DNA of 64,000 nucleotides, taken from the NCBI GenBank assembly GCA_028673005.1, contig CM054114.1, positions 13,078,516-13,142,515 of the forward strand, written 5' to 3'. This DNA is from Tanypteryx hageni (lineage: Eukaryota > Arthropoda > Insecta > Odonata > Petaluridae). Shown in pieces: positions 33,348 to 44,460 of the stretch. The notes under the pieces were generated by a model. That model searched no databases, was not told the origin of the DNA, and was given only the letters and a program-made list of their open reading frames with translations. The stretch's first letter is position 1, and the number at the start of each line of letters is the position of its first letter. Both the position numbers and the translations under genes were made by a program.

Positions 33348-34073
33348 CAGTGGTTCTCGGGCAGATTCCTCAGGCGACCCCTCTGACGAGACCCCGCAGG
33401 AATATTCGAGAAGCAAAAAAACTCCAGTTGTCTCCATACAGGAGAGATGGATGACGATGATGAAGAAATTAATAACAAGAGATTTTTTTATTTTATGCTC
33501 TTTATAAATACAAGGTTAGCACTATAAATTATTTTATTTACAACTACGTTTGTGTGTTAAAAACTTTCAGACAATATGTGGTGTATAGTTTAATTTTTTA
33601 GGTAGTAATCACTATTGAGATATGATTTCTTTTTTGTTTTTTACATATATCTACATGCTACCCTGAAATTCACTTAATTGGTGAGTGATCGCGTATTATC
33701 CTCGGAAAGAACAAGCCTAGATAACGCTCCGTCCTACAATCGACGGTCGTCCCTACCTATAATTATTCCTACAACCTCGTCTTTTAGACATTCCGATCTA
33801 TATTTCTCCAGAAGCCGCAACCTTGAGTTCAATCTACGATCCTCCAGTGGTGCCCAGTTCAAATACACAAAAAATAACTCATAAAAACGTTTTTGTACGT
33901 TGTTAAGCTACAGTTTTTTTAATTTTTGAACAAAACATGTCGATAAATTAAAACCCGTATGATTCTTAAAACCAGAATAAAATCACTTGCCTTAGCGAAG
34001 ACTGCTTGCGACCCCTCTAAAATCCTCTCGCGACCCCCTTATGGGGTCGCGACCGACCGTTTGAGAAACGCTG
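33348..34073. mobile_element. hAT-type element carrying a CR1 fragment
   Basis: The left end is CAGTGGTTCTCGGGCAG; the right end inverted is CAGCGTTTCTCAAACGG. Both run into GCGACCCC-type subterminal sequence. The octamer gagtagac is perfectly repeated at 33340-33347 and 34074-34081. The interior contains a CR1-like 3' fragment (about 33648-33865), so the retroposon inserted into the hAT element before or after its last movement. No transposase is seen. Confidence 0.9.
33648..33865 (-). mobile_element. CR1/Jockey-like 3' fragment inside the hAT element
   Basis: The same 3' terminus (plus strand CATCTACATG/ATCTACATGCTACCCTG) and the same coding remnant as the copies at 35.2 and 42.4 kb. The strings AGCCTAGATAACGCTCCGTC, CCTACAATCGA, TTTAGACATTCCGA and CCTTGAGTTCAAT match 35.35-35.50 kb. 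Only the last part of the ORF2 region is present. Confidence 0.8.
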
Positions 34074-34081
34074 GAGTAGAC

Positions 34082-34215
34082 GGGGTGGAGTAGATGAGAG
34101 GATGGTGGTAGACGGGAGGGGTAGATGGAGGGATGTTAGACGGGGGGGGGGAGTAGAGGGGAGTGGCGTAAATGGGGAGAGGGGGGTGGTAGATGGGAGG
34201 CGGGGATGGAGTCAC
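34082..34215 (+). repeat. G-rich patch, GTAGACGGG/GTAGATGG units
   Basis: Irregular repeats of GGGTAGATGGAGGGA and GTAGACGGGGGG on +, starting at the right target duplication (gagtagac) of the hAT element. Amplification may have begun from that sequence. Confidence 0.65.
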
Positions 34216-35225
34216 TGTGGGAGGGAGATAGATATGGAACACTCGTTCGTCGGCCCTTTACTCACTCCTAGCGCAACCGTGTTATTTGTTTTTTTTTTAA
34301 TCTGCCCACGACTTAATTCGAAATTGAGTCAGCGGAGAGATAAGCCACGCGGGGTTTCTCTTCCTTCTTCCCACTCTCCGCGGGCGCGATAAAACGCTTC
34401 CCAGTAAACAAACAGGAAAAAAAGAAAAGGTATATGCTTTATGCGGTCATCAATCATTTGATAATGAAGGGGGATGAAAAGGGAGGCGGCATTGCGCGAG
34501 GAACGGTCGGGGGATTAATTTAAACAACAGACGGACGATTGATGGAGTATCGTTATTAAGGCCGTATTATTTTTTCAAATTATTAGAGTTTGATCTCGAC
34601 GGAGAATAATAGCGGAGTTAGGGTCATTTTGATTCTCCATAAAGATAAACAACAGATAAAAATAAACGAAAATGTCGCGCGCAAGAGATTAATAAAATGC
34701 CACTTTATTTCAGCTGAAAGAGTACCCGAATACATATTGAAATAAGTTGTTGACTAAAAACTCGATAAAAAGAGCCAACAAACGTTAGGCAGATGGCATT
34801 CGCACTATCCGGACTTTGTTATATAATTCACAGGAAACTCGTATTTACCGTTAAGTAATTTTTCTAATAGGGGATTACGATATCTCCAAGAAATGCGGCT
34901 AACGCTAAACAAACTAGAACCTGCGTTTCAAACAGGAAATAAATAAATTCTGCGGGATATCTCAAGTCTACGATAACCGAAAACCAATTACTAGAGAATT
35001 ATCGAACTCGTCTTATGGTTAAAAACAAATTCAAGAATAAATATTCAAGTGTCAAAAATGGCAACCGAATTGTAATCGAAGCATCTGTTTTTTTATAAGT
35101 TCGTTATGGTCATTAGAGAGTATTAAGTACTTATTTTTCAAATTTTGATAGTATTTACGCACTTGTTCTGTAAAAAACAACCAATTCAAACGTGAATCGA
35201 CGAGGAAGAAAGACTTGAAAAATAA
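34216..35225. other. AT-rich anonymous sequence
   Basis: No gene, no clear repeat and no long open frame. Confidence 0.4.
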
Positions 35226-35830
35226 TTATACATCTACATGTTACCCTGTAATTCAACTAATTGGTGGGTGGCAGGAGGTGCAATGCACCAAAACCTTCCT
35301 AAAGATTCACTCGCATGTTGAAATTTTCTATTTTGATCTCGCATTGTCCTCGGAAAGTACGAGCCTCGATAACGCTCCGCCCTACAATCGATCTCACGTA
35401 TTTTATCGTCACCGTCGTTTCTACCTATGTACGATGTTGCTTCAACAATCACCTCTTTTAGACATTCCGACCTATATCTCTCCCCAAGCCTCAACCTTGA
35501 GTTCAATATACGGCCCTCCAGTTATACCCAGTTCAAATCACTCAATAATGAAGTGACGCTTTCCTTATGTTCGTTCTTTTGTTTTACAAATCTGGCTGTT
35601 CTGCGCTGTACTCTTTCTAACTGAATTATACGAGTATGTCCCTTCTCATACGGATCTCATATATTTGAGGCGTATTCCACTTGTGGCCTAACCAGTGATA
35701 AGTAACATGTTTCACGTAGTTTTTCTGTAGTGTTCCGTACTATTCTACCAATTAAAGCCAGTTTCTTGTCGGCCGCGCCTATAACTCGAAGAATGTGCAT
35801 GCCCCAAGAAAAATTGATTGCATCACCGCT
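35226..35830 (-). mobile_element. CR1/Jockey-like retrotransposon, 5'-truncated copy
   Basis: The minus-strand reading includes LVRPQVEYAS, DPYEKGHTR and a C-terminal block YRGSYFPRTMRDQN, resembling the SYFPRTIRDWN.LP signature at the end of ORF2 in CR1/Jockey-type elements. It aligns with 42.45-43.05 kb. The 3' end is the shared CATCTACATG segment. The frame is interrupted by stops and shifts. Everything upstream, including the catalytic RT and endonuclease, is missing. Confidence 0.85.
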
Positions 35831-36480
35831 TGTTTTTTCTTGTGTTCCTGGTAAGAATAATCAAGCCGACTGAAGAATGGAAAAAATTAATTGAATGTTA
35901 CCAAAAAATTTTCAGGACACCGATTCAGTAATAATATCTTGCCTTTTACGTACAATGAGTAGAGTGGAGATAATTAAGGTGGTAAGAGATCAAAGGGGGA
36001 GTGGAAGAAGGGAGGGGGCGTGCTAACTCACGAGTAGTGCGTATAGGGGGGAGGGGGGGGGTGATTTGAAGGGTGGAGAGGGCAGGGCGGTTCAAGGCGA
36101 CAGGAAATCATTTCGGTCTCTCTCCAGCAGAGGGCCAGGAGTCGAGGGGTGGGCGGGCGGGTACGTGTCATCCATCTAGATCGGGGGCAGGCAGGAGAGG
36201 GGATGATGCATACTCCGGGGGGCGGACGGGGTAATTAGACGTCTCTTCCACCCCCGAGGACTCCCCGATGACGGTCGATATGATGGGATACGGCGGTTAA
36301 CGCCGCGTTCGGGGCGCCACCTTACGGTAGAGGTGGGAACCACCCACCGTGGGGATATGAACGGTTGAAATGTTGTCAGAGGGAGGGGTGAGGGGAGGAA
36401 GAAGGGGAGGGAGGAAGGGAAGGGGGAGAGAGTGTAGCGAATCGGGCGTAATGGGTGGTTAAGCTCCAGTCATACCAAGG
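35831..36480 (+). repeat. Anonymous sequence with G-rich patches
   Basis: G/A-rich patches on + at about 35990-36080 and 36375-36435, including a short GGGGGGAGGGGGGGGTG run. No gene is recognised. Confidence 0.6.
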
Positions 36481-37490
36481 CTGCGGTGATTAATTATGTC
36501 GAGGAGCCGTTTTGAAACGCATAGTTTTTTGTTCAGTTTCGAATTAGTTTCCCTTGGAGGCTGTCAATTAATTTCCATCAATTATCGACGCGAAAAGCAT
36601 GTTCTGAAAAATAGTTGAGTTATTTTTCTCTAAACTAGCGTTCAGCGATTGAATTTAAAAAAAATTCGAATTCGTGCGCTCCTGAAAAACTTTTCTAACG
36701 TCCCGAATAATGCGGCCTCTCTTGTTACGATTTGATACGGAGGATAACGTAGTCGGCGACGAATAACGAAATGAACGATCGCTTCCAAAACAGCTTCGCA
36801 TACAGTCGAAGAACGCATTAAGGACTCGATTGCACAGAACGTCCGTCTGATTGAATACCTCAAAACTGATCATCGCATGTCGTCCGTGTGACTCAAGAAC
36901 ATGAGATTTAACCTCCGAAATTATGTCATCGTCAAGAGGAGACGTTCGGGAGGTGGAGAAAATGCGATACGAATTGCATATGGCTCTCGCCTACTGAGAC
37001 GAAGCGTTTCCGGGAAAAGACTCGGGTTTCTCCTTCGTCCTTCCAAAGGTCCGTGGCGCTGATTCACACACGCTAATGGTAAATGACTTAACTAGAAGCC
37101 TTCGAATCGGCAGCCTGGGACAAAGCATTCGATAAAACCAACGAAAATGAGAAAGGGGTTACACCATCTGAATCCAACTCATCGCGCGTTTAATCGTTCC
37201 CGCAATCACACGCCATCTAGTGGAAGACTGAACTAACGATCCGATCACATCCCAGTCCCAGTTAAACCCGTGAAAGCTACAAAAAATCCCAGAAGTGTAA
37301 AATGGGGGAAAAGGACGGAGAGAATTTCTCTCGGAGTGGAGATGAGGACGCAATAATGACGAAAAAATTATTGTGCGTCATGGAATGGAAGAGGTCGGAA
37401 GGAAATTCCTCCCCTCCCTCCCTCCCGAATGTTCTTCTCGAGAAATAGTTTCCGTAATAAGATCCGCAAGTTGGGTCATGGGTTGGGTTG
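36481..37490. other. Anonymous sequence
   Basis: Unassigned overlapping frames at 36642-36873 (-). No other feature. Confidence 0.4.
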
Positions 37491-37494
37491 GGGA

Positions 37495-37882
37495 GGAGAG
37501 AGGGAAATTACCGCTGCAGGAGAGAGAGAGACAGACAGACAAACGACTTTATTAGGGCGAAATTAAAGGAGAGAGGAAGGGAGAGGAAGGGAGAGAGGAA
37601 GGGAGAGAGAGAGAGGGAGAGGAAGGGAGAGAGGAAGGGAGAGAGGAAGGGAGAGAGGAAGGGAGAGAGAGAGGGAGAGGAAGGGAGAGAGGAAGGGAGA
37701 GAGGAAGGGAGAGAGGAAGGGAGAGAGGAAGGGAGAGATGAAGGGAGAGATGAAGGGAGAGAGGAAGGGAGAGAGGAAGGGAGAGAGAGGGAGAGAGAGA
37801 GGGAGAGAGGAAGGGTGAGAGAGGGAAAGAGGAAGGGAGAAAGAGGGAGAGAGGAAGGGGGAGAGAGAGAGAGGAAGGAATG

Positions 37883-37919
<37 letters not shown>

Positions 37920-37945
37920 GGGGGAGAGAGGAAATAGGGTATGGT
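37495..37945 (+). repeat. 12-bp GA array (GGAAGGGAGAGA)
   Basis: Dozens of GAGAGGAAGGGA units, almost pure purine on +, with GAGAGAGAGAGA runs near 37890. The 149-codon frame across it is Glu/Arg/Gly repeats and not a gene. Confidence 0.95.
37525..37566 (-). mobile_element. Non-LTR retrotransposon 3' end fragment
   Basis: The minus strand reads TTTAATTTCGCCCTAATAAA, then GTCGTTTGTCTGTCTGTC: the same AATTTCGCCC.AATAAAG terminus as at 27.37 kb with a TGTC-type tail. The long polypurine (+) array begins immediately on its 5' side. Confidence 0.6.
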
Positions 37946-38289
37946 GGAGGCAGAAGGGTCGGAGGAGAAATGGTTATGAAGGAAGGATGAGGAAAAGGGC
38001 GTAATTGATGAGAGAGGGGCCTCCGCGTTCGTGGCGGGACTTGATTTTGAGGCGATCTCCAGAGGGATTATAGGAAGGGCCGGAGAGGGAGGGAGCGGGG
38101 GAGGAGAGGAGAAGGGAGTGGAGAAGATGGCAGTAAAAAGGGGATGATGGGAAGAGAGAGCGAGGTGAAAGGGTGACTCTCGGGGTGACCTCTGGATGAC
38201 GACTCCAAGAAAAGTTACGGGTGCTGGCCCGTCACGTTATCTGTCACGGGAGAGAAACTGAGGCGCGTGGAGGGTGTAGCCGCTATAAT
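37946..38289 (+). other. Purine-rich transition region
   Basis: Ordinary sequence with G/A-rich patches (38075-38130) between two large arrays. No gene. Confidence 0.5.
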
Positions 38290-38840
38290 GAGTTGTAGAG
38301 CGAGAAAGGGCATTGGAGAGGGGGGGAGTGGGAGGAAAGGGGGAGGAGGAGGAGAGGGGGAGGAAGAGGAGAGGGGGAGGAGAGGGAGGTGGAGAGGGGA
38401 GGTGGAGGAGGAGAGGGGAGGTGGAGGGGAGGGGAGGTGGAGGAGAGGGGGAGGAAGAGAGGGAGAAGGAGAGGGGGAGGAGAAGAGGGGGGGAGAGGAG
38501 GAGAGGGAGTGGAGGAGAGGGGGGTGGAGGAGAGGGGGGGTGGAGGAGAGGGGAGGAGAGGGGAGTAGGAGAGGGGAGAGGGGAAGGTAAGAGAGGAGGG
38601 GATGGAGGGGGGAGGAGAGGGGGATGGAGGGGGGAGGAGAGGGGGATGGAGGGGGGAGGAGAGGGGGATGGAGGGGGGAGGAGAGGGGGATGGAGGGGGG
38701 GGGGGAGAGGGGGATGGAGAGGGGGATGGAGGGGGGAGGAGAGGGGGATGGAGGGGGGAGGAGAGGGGGATGGAGGGGGGAGGAGAGGGGGATGGAGGGG
38801 GATGGAGGGGGAGGAGAGGGGGAGTGGAGGAGGGAGTTGT
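38290..38840 (+). repeat. G/A minisatellite with 22-bp higher-order units
   Basis: The left part is irregular GGAGGAGAGGGG. From about 38590 to 38815 there are about ten near-identical units GATGGAGGGGGGAGGAGAGG GG (22 bp), some shortened. The near-identity suggests recent expansion. A 265-codon Pro/Ser-rich minus-strand frame spans it and is an artefact. Confidence 0.95.
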
Positions 38841-40560
38841 ACGGGATAGGAAGAAGAGGATACGATACCGTCTGATCAACAACTTTCTATGGTGACTCAC
38901 GGATGCGCCAGTGTCAAGTTCCGCGTTGAGAGAGAGGAAGAGGGAGGGGAAGGGCGTGGACAAACTTGGAGTAAAGATAGAGAAACGAGTTTTACGCTCT
39001 ACAATAAAAGCGAGAAAAATGATCCTTAGGTCGGGGCTTATGTAATATATATAACATTTGGGATACAAAGTTGCAAACATCGAGCTATTCTTATCATAAC
39101 TTTAGTCCCATAACCCGATGTAATCTCGATGCGCAATACATTGGCTTGTTCGTATGCTGGCATTGGCAAACGTAGTCACTTTTGAGATAATAGAGTCTCC
39201 CGTGGCAGTCGTAGTCGAACAGTCGCTGCCCTCCTCGCTCTTTCGTACCTGAAATAACGTTCGTGTGTCGACAAAGGACGCTAAAAATGGATAAATAACT
39301 ATGTATTAAAGGTTAGAAAGTTAGATAAATTGAAGAGTCAGCTAACGAAAAGCCGATGGACAGCGATGCGTTGAGTCATGGAATGTCATTGCCGTGAGGT
39401 CGTCCGCACAAATTCACTCTATGACGAGGCGAAAATGTAAGTGCTGCATTGTCCCTATGACGAATATCACCAGAAGATCCTTAATCCCGAGAATTCAATT
39501 TCACATGTCGAATGAATGCGTGAATAATTTGAGTCGGAAGAGATGGGATTTAAACGAATTTTTTTACTTCATCATTCATTAGCTGATGACGTAACGACGC
39601 CATTTCATGAAAAAAAGAATGCACGGGCTGGCTAAAACACGGTCGACTGCGCAAAAGCTTTTACAAAAGCGTTACGTATTCGTCTATTAAAATTAATTAA
39701 AACGAAGAATTTGGAACCATTTTCTGCTTATTTTTAACTAGAGGTATTAATTAATTACACATAGCGTGTGTGTGTGTGCGAAGGCCATTCGATTTAATTT
39801 TTGACAGTCATATTGACACGGCCACTCACTCCCATTGAAAAGCGTAAACTAGTAGCGAGGTTCGGCGGTAATCAATCACATATATATAATTCCCTTCGCT
39901 CTCACCACAGCGTATTCTCCGACAAATTCTGTTAAGGCAAGAAACGACTCTTTGAGAGCGAACAGAATTAACGGTTAAGCAACAAAAGAAATGGTATGAA
40001 GGGTTGGGATTATAAACGATTCACTGGAACAGCGAAAGCGCCATTCGTTATTTGCTAAGCATTTTGGAGAATTTGAATAATTAAGTGAACTCTTTTACAC
40101 GAATATTAAAAAGTATATGATAAAATATATTTAGGAAGCTATCACGTGACCACGTCGATTAACTTGTAGTATAATTCAGAAGTTTGTGTTGATTTTCAAC
40201 GTAATGCACACTTTCCCTTTTCATTTCCATGAGAACCTCCGCGCTAATCATATTTTACCTTTAAAAGCATTAGATCCTCGCAGCCTTCCCAGGGGTTAAT
40301 TGGATCCAGCCACGAAAAGTCACGTGACGGGGACAGCCGACCCGAGAAGAAAAGATATCCAAGCGAACGTTGCGAAGTCGTAAAAGACGCCTTTCAGATT
40401 AGACGAAAAAATACTTCTCTCTCTCTCTCTCGACGTGTATGCCTTCGAAATTAAAAATCGATTCCTTCGTCCAACCAACTCCCTTCATCCTTCTCGGCCT
40501 TTTAAGAGCGGCGGGTCACCATAAGAGTAATACACCCTGAGAAGGCGGCGGTGTAGTTTT
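38841..40560. other. Anonymous sequence
   Basis: No gene is confirmed. A minus-strand 3' splice-like site (GAACGTTATTTCAG) near 39253 is followed by an open frame to about 39130. A (GT)n run lies at about 39766-39778 and (CT)n at 40415-40430. Confidence 0.35.
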
Positions 40561-40970
40561 GCTCTGCGGATGAGGGAGAGATGGAGGAAGAGAGAAAGGA
40601 GGGAGGAAGAGATGGAGGAAGCAAGAAGGGAGGAGGAAGCAAGAAGGTAAGAGGAAGAAAGGTGGATGAAATGGAGGAAGCAAGAAGGGAGGAGGAAGAA
40701 AGGGGGATGAGATGGAGGAAGCAAGAAGGGAGGAGGAAGAAAGGAGGATGAGATGGAGGAAGCAAGAAGGGAGGAGGAAGAGAGAAGGAAGAAAGAAGGG
40801 TGGAGGAAGAGATGAAGACAGAAAGAGAAAAGAGGAAGAGAGAAAAGAAGTAGAAGATATAGAGAAAGGGAGAATGGAGGAGGAAGAGGAGAGAAGGAAG
40901 GAAGTGGGAGGGGAGATGATAGGTAGGAGGATTATGGTCAGATGAGAGGGAGTGAGTGAGAGAGAGAGAG
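40561..40970 (+). repeat. GGAGGAAGCAAGAAGG minisatellite
   Basis: Purine-rich on + with imperfect units GAGATGGAGGAAGCAAGAAG then GGAGGAGGAAGAAAGG. Predicted frames on both strands are low-complexity Glu/Lys/Arg or Ser/Leu/Pro. Confidence 0.9.
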
Positions 40971-42444
40971 CACCCTGCCAAGGCCTGAGACTCACCATAG
41001 GATAGGATCACCTTCGGTGTAATGTGTCAGGACTCGCTCCATGGGAAGAGGACAATAAACCTCAAGACATGGAGGACACCATGGGAGACCACCGCGCCCC
41101 CAAAATATCTTGTTACAAACTTCGTCTTACCCTTAGCTGCTCTACTTGTACCTCTCTCGAGCATTGGCATAATCTGCTCCCCTCTCTCTCTCGCCCTCCC
41201 CACCTCTATGCACACGCCCATCCCGCGTCGCAAACACACCCACGGCCTCCATTCCCTTCGATCCCATTATCCCACACGAGGAGACTTATGTAGGCCTCGA
41301 GTCAGTAACTAGCAGACGATAAGCGCCAAAGTCTCTCAAATGTCTCGCGCGACACACGCATTCGTATCCGAAAATCTCAGTCGCTTTCAGGGGTTATGTT
41401 GCATTCCCCGAGACATTTCGTGGGTTTTTATTTGTGCATTTTTATTGAAGACCTGACTCACGTAGCGAGCAACGCAGAATTAAGCGCAAATACGTGATAC
41501 AGTAAACAACAGTATGAGAGAGACTCAAATTTGAACAATACCGTACGAATCTAATAGATAAAAAAATGAATTTACAACATGCAAACGGAATCTAAAAGCC
41601 AAAGATAGTCCATCTGTAGCGTTCCTTTTAATTAGGTGGCGTCCTCGTTTCTTGGGAGTGGCGACAAAAGTCAGATCGATAACGTGCACCAAATGGTGGA
41701 ATGGGGTGACTGTAATAGTGTCGTGTGTGCGTCTGTGCGTGTGAATACGCAAGCAGGGAGGAGCCGAGCAATGCGAAAAACGCCACGTTAAGGAATAAGT
41801 TGCGCTGTCGTCGCCACTTCTAATGCGAAGGAAATATAAATGCGAAATTACTGCCAAGAAAGAGAACGTTTCGACAAACCTCGAGGGAAATTTTAGTTTG
41901 AGCACCGGCCAAAAGAAGAAGTACTTATTCAGAGCGAAGAATTAAAGTATCCTCTACAGCGCATGGCGTGGAGCATAAAAAAGAAACCCTCGTAATGCGC
42001 CGAGATACAACCACGAGGGGGGAGGAGAGGCTGGGCAGAGGGAGGAGGAATGGGGGAAAGGATCTCTCCAGAAACCTTTCATCAGAAAGACTCGGCGAGG
42101 GAAGGAGTGGGAGAGGGAAGGGTAAACGAAGGAAACGAAAAAATAATAAATTTTGGGCGTCGCCTTGGAGCCCGAGTGGCGCGGGTTCGAATGTGTTCGA
42201 AAGGGAAGTGAGGCAATTATGATGGATGACCCCAATGTGACAACGCAAACAAAACAGTTCGAGACGAGATCGGTTTGATATCGATTGAAAAAGGAGAAGT
42301 CAATTTCGCTCAAATTGATAATAATATACTTATTTATGGCATGCTATCGATATTTCCTTTAATTTATTTTAACGATAGGCTCACACTCCATATGCGCCTA
42401 CAAATAATTGTATTAAGGATCAGTGGCTAGTTTCCTTGAAAGAT
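40971..42444. other. Anonymous sequence with a G/A patch and B-box-like motif
   Basis: G/A-rich on + at 42015-42130. CGCGGGTTCGAATGTG at about 42180-42196 is a B-box-like motif, but the preceding A-box region is poor. Frames at 41022-41312 (+) and 41525-41905 (-) are unassigned. Confidence 0.4.
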
Positions 42445-44460
42445 AGACCATCTACATCAACATGATACCTTGCAAGTCACCTTTTTGGTGGATGGCAGGG
42501 GGTGTAGTGCACCAAAGGTACCTGGTTTTCCTTCGTTATCTTTTCCTATTGTTTTCTTATCGTCCTAGGAAAAAAAGAAAAACGATCCTATATATCGCTC
42601 CGTTCTACAATCGATCTCGGGAATCTTATCCTCGCTGTCCCGCCTTCCGACATACGTCTGGCTGCTGATAGGACCTACAACCTCATTCGCTAATCCCTCC
42701 GACATAAATTTTTCCAGCAGTTTAAATCTAGCCTGCAGCCTACGTTTCTCTAACGATGTCCATTTCAGACTTTCTATTAAAATGTTACGCTTTGTTTACT
42801 ATCGTAATTTCTCTTTACAAATGCGCTGAACCTTTTCTATCTCGTTAGTTAGTCCCTTTTCGTAAGGATCCCACACAGCTGAAGCATATTCGATCTGCGA
42901 TCGAACCAAGGATAAATAACGTAATTATTTCACTTCTTCGGAGCTACTTCGAGCTATTCTCCCTATATAGGTCAGCTTTTTGTTAGCGAAACCTATCAAT
43001 CACCGAATGTGGATGTTCCACGAAAGATAATTATGGATCGTGACTCCTAGATATTTAACAGAGTCTGAAACTAGAATCTCTACTCCATCCAACGAGATAT
43101 TCTTGGTTCTACAGAAATTGATGACTCAGCTTTTCTTTTGGTTGATCTCTAACTGCCATTCCTTACACCATGCAGAAATAGCTTCTAGGTCATTTTGGAG
43201 ATACTGGTGGTCTTCCGGATTGCTTATTTCTCTATATATGATGGTGCCGTCCGCGAAAAGCCTAATTGGACTTCTGACTACTGAGCTGATATCGTTTATA
43301 TAAATTATAAATAATAACGAACCACTACACTATCCTGTGAAACGCCAGATACAACCTCCACTAACAACCTTCTGCTTCCTATGATTTAAAAATTCACGGA
43401 TCCAACTAAAAATTTTGGAATTAACCCATAAGGTTTCTAAATTCGTTATTAACTTCCTGCGCGGTACCTTATCAAAGGCTTGCATAAAATCTAAGAAGAT
43501 GGCATCGACCTGCCGATTATTTTCTCCGCTTCTCAGTATACAATTTACAAAAAGACCGAGCTATCACAAAACCTACCTTTCCTGAAGCCGTGTTGGCAAT
43601 CATCTAATAATGAATTACTATCAAGAAATCGTATTATGTTGCTAACGAGTATGTGCTCGAGAATCTTACACGATATCGAAGTTAAGGATATCGGCCTGTA
43701 ATTTTCTGGGTTCTCCTTGTCGCCGCCCTTATGAATTGGCGTAACGTGCGCTAACTTCCAGTCGTTAGGAACCTCTCCGCGGGAAATGGATTCCTCGAAT
43801 ATTATCCGAAGAAAAGGTGCTATTTCTTCAGCTAATTCTTTTAAAACGCGAGCAGGAATTTCTTCGGGGTCAGAGGCTTTGTTAGGGCTGATGGAACTTA
43901 ATTGCCTTGTTATTCTCACCTCAGAAAATAATATATCGTCCATCAGGTCGCTCCTTATAGCGGGTGAATAATGTACGCATTGATCGTTGACGGCTGTAAA
44001 TGCTTTTAAAAAATGACCGTTTAAAAGGTTGGCTTTCTCTACGCTATCATGAATAACGGCACCCGAGTCATTACGCAGGGAAGGTATGGTAGGGCCTCTA
44101 CCTTGGACCTCTCTCACATAGGACCAAAACGCTTTAGGGTCCTCCTTCAAATAATTATTTAATATTTTACTCCATTAAGTTAATAAAAGCCTCGCGCAAG
44201 GTATTTCTCGATTTAGCGCGAGATTCCTTATACGTTTGAACTATAGCTGCTCTATACTCGTCGAATGATGTAGACGGCACATTTCTTATTTTCGTGTGGC
44301 TAATTCTCTGACGCCTAAGCGCACTCCTAACTTGCTTATTGTACCAGCGTGGCTCTTTATTGTCGACCTTCAATTTAATTGGAATGTACTTATCGATGCC
44401 CTCTAGCATCATCGTGTACGCACACCCGTCTAAAATGTCCACATAATTTATATCGATTTA
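42445..44460 (-). mobile_element. CR1/Jockey-like non-LTR retrotransposon, 5'-truncated and inactive
   Basis: The minus-strand ORF2 relic starts in the linker between endonuclease and RT (44442-44167). A frameshift follows, then RT motifs PENYRPISLTS and QHGFRKGR (ORF 44150-43545). After another shift comes FLDFMQAFDKVPR with the first catalytic Asp. The second catalytic box reads FADGT instead of FADDT (about 43240-43261). The thumb and C-terminal region (DPYEKGLTNE) lead to the 3' terminus CATCTACATCAAC at about 42450. No endonuclease is present. It is a dead copy of the family also found at 33.6 and 35.2 kb. Confidence 0.9.

Noticed and set aside
38283..39080. 265-codon Pro/Ser-rich frame on the minus strand
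   Set aside because: It spans the 22-bp G/A minisatellite and its flanks; no domain and no splice context.
42160..42200. B-box-like CGCGGGTTCGAATGTG on plus
   Set aside because: No acceptable A box at the right distance; at best a decayed SINE remnant.
43040..43303. 87-codon plus-strand frame
   Set aside because: Antisense shadow of the CR1-like RT region on the minus strand.
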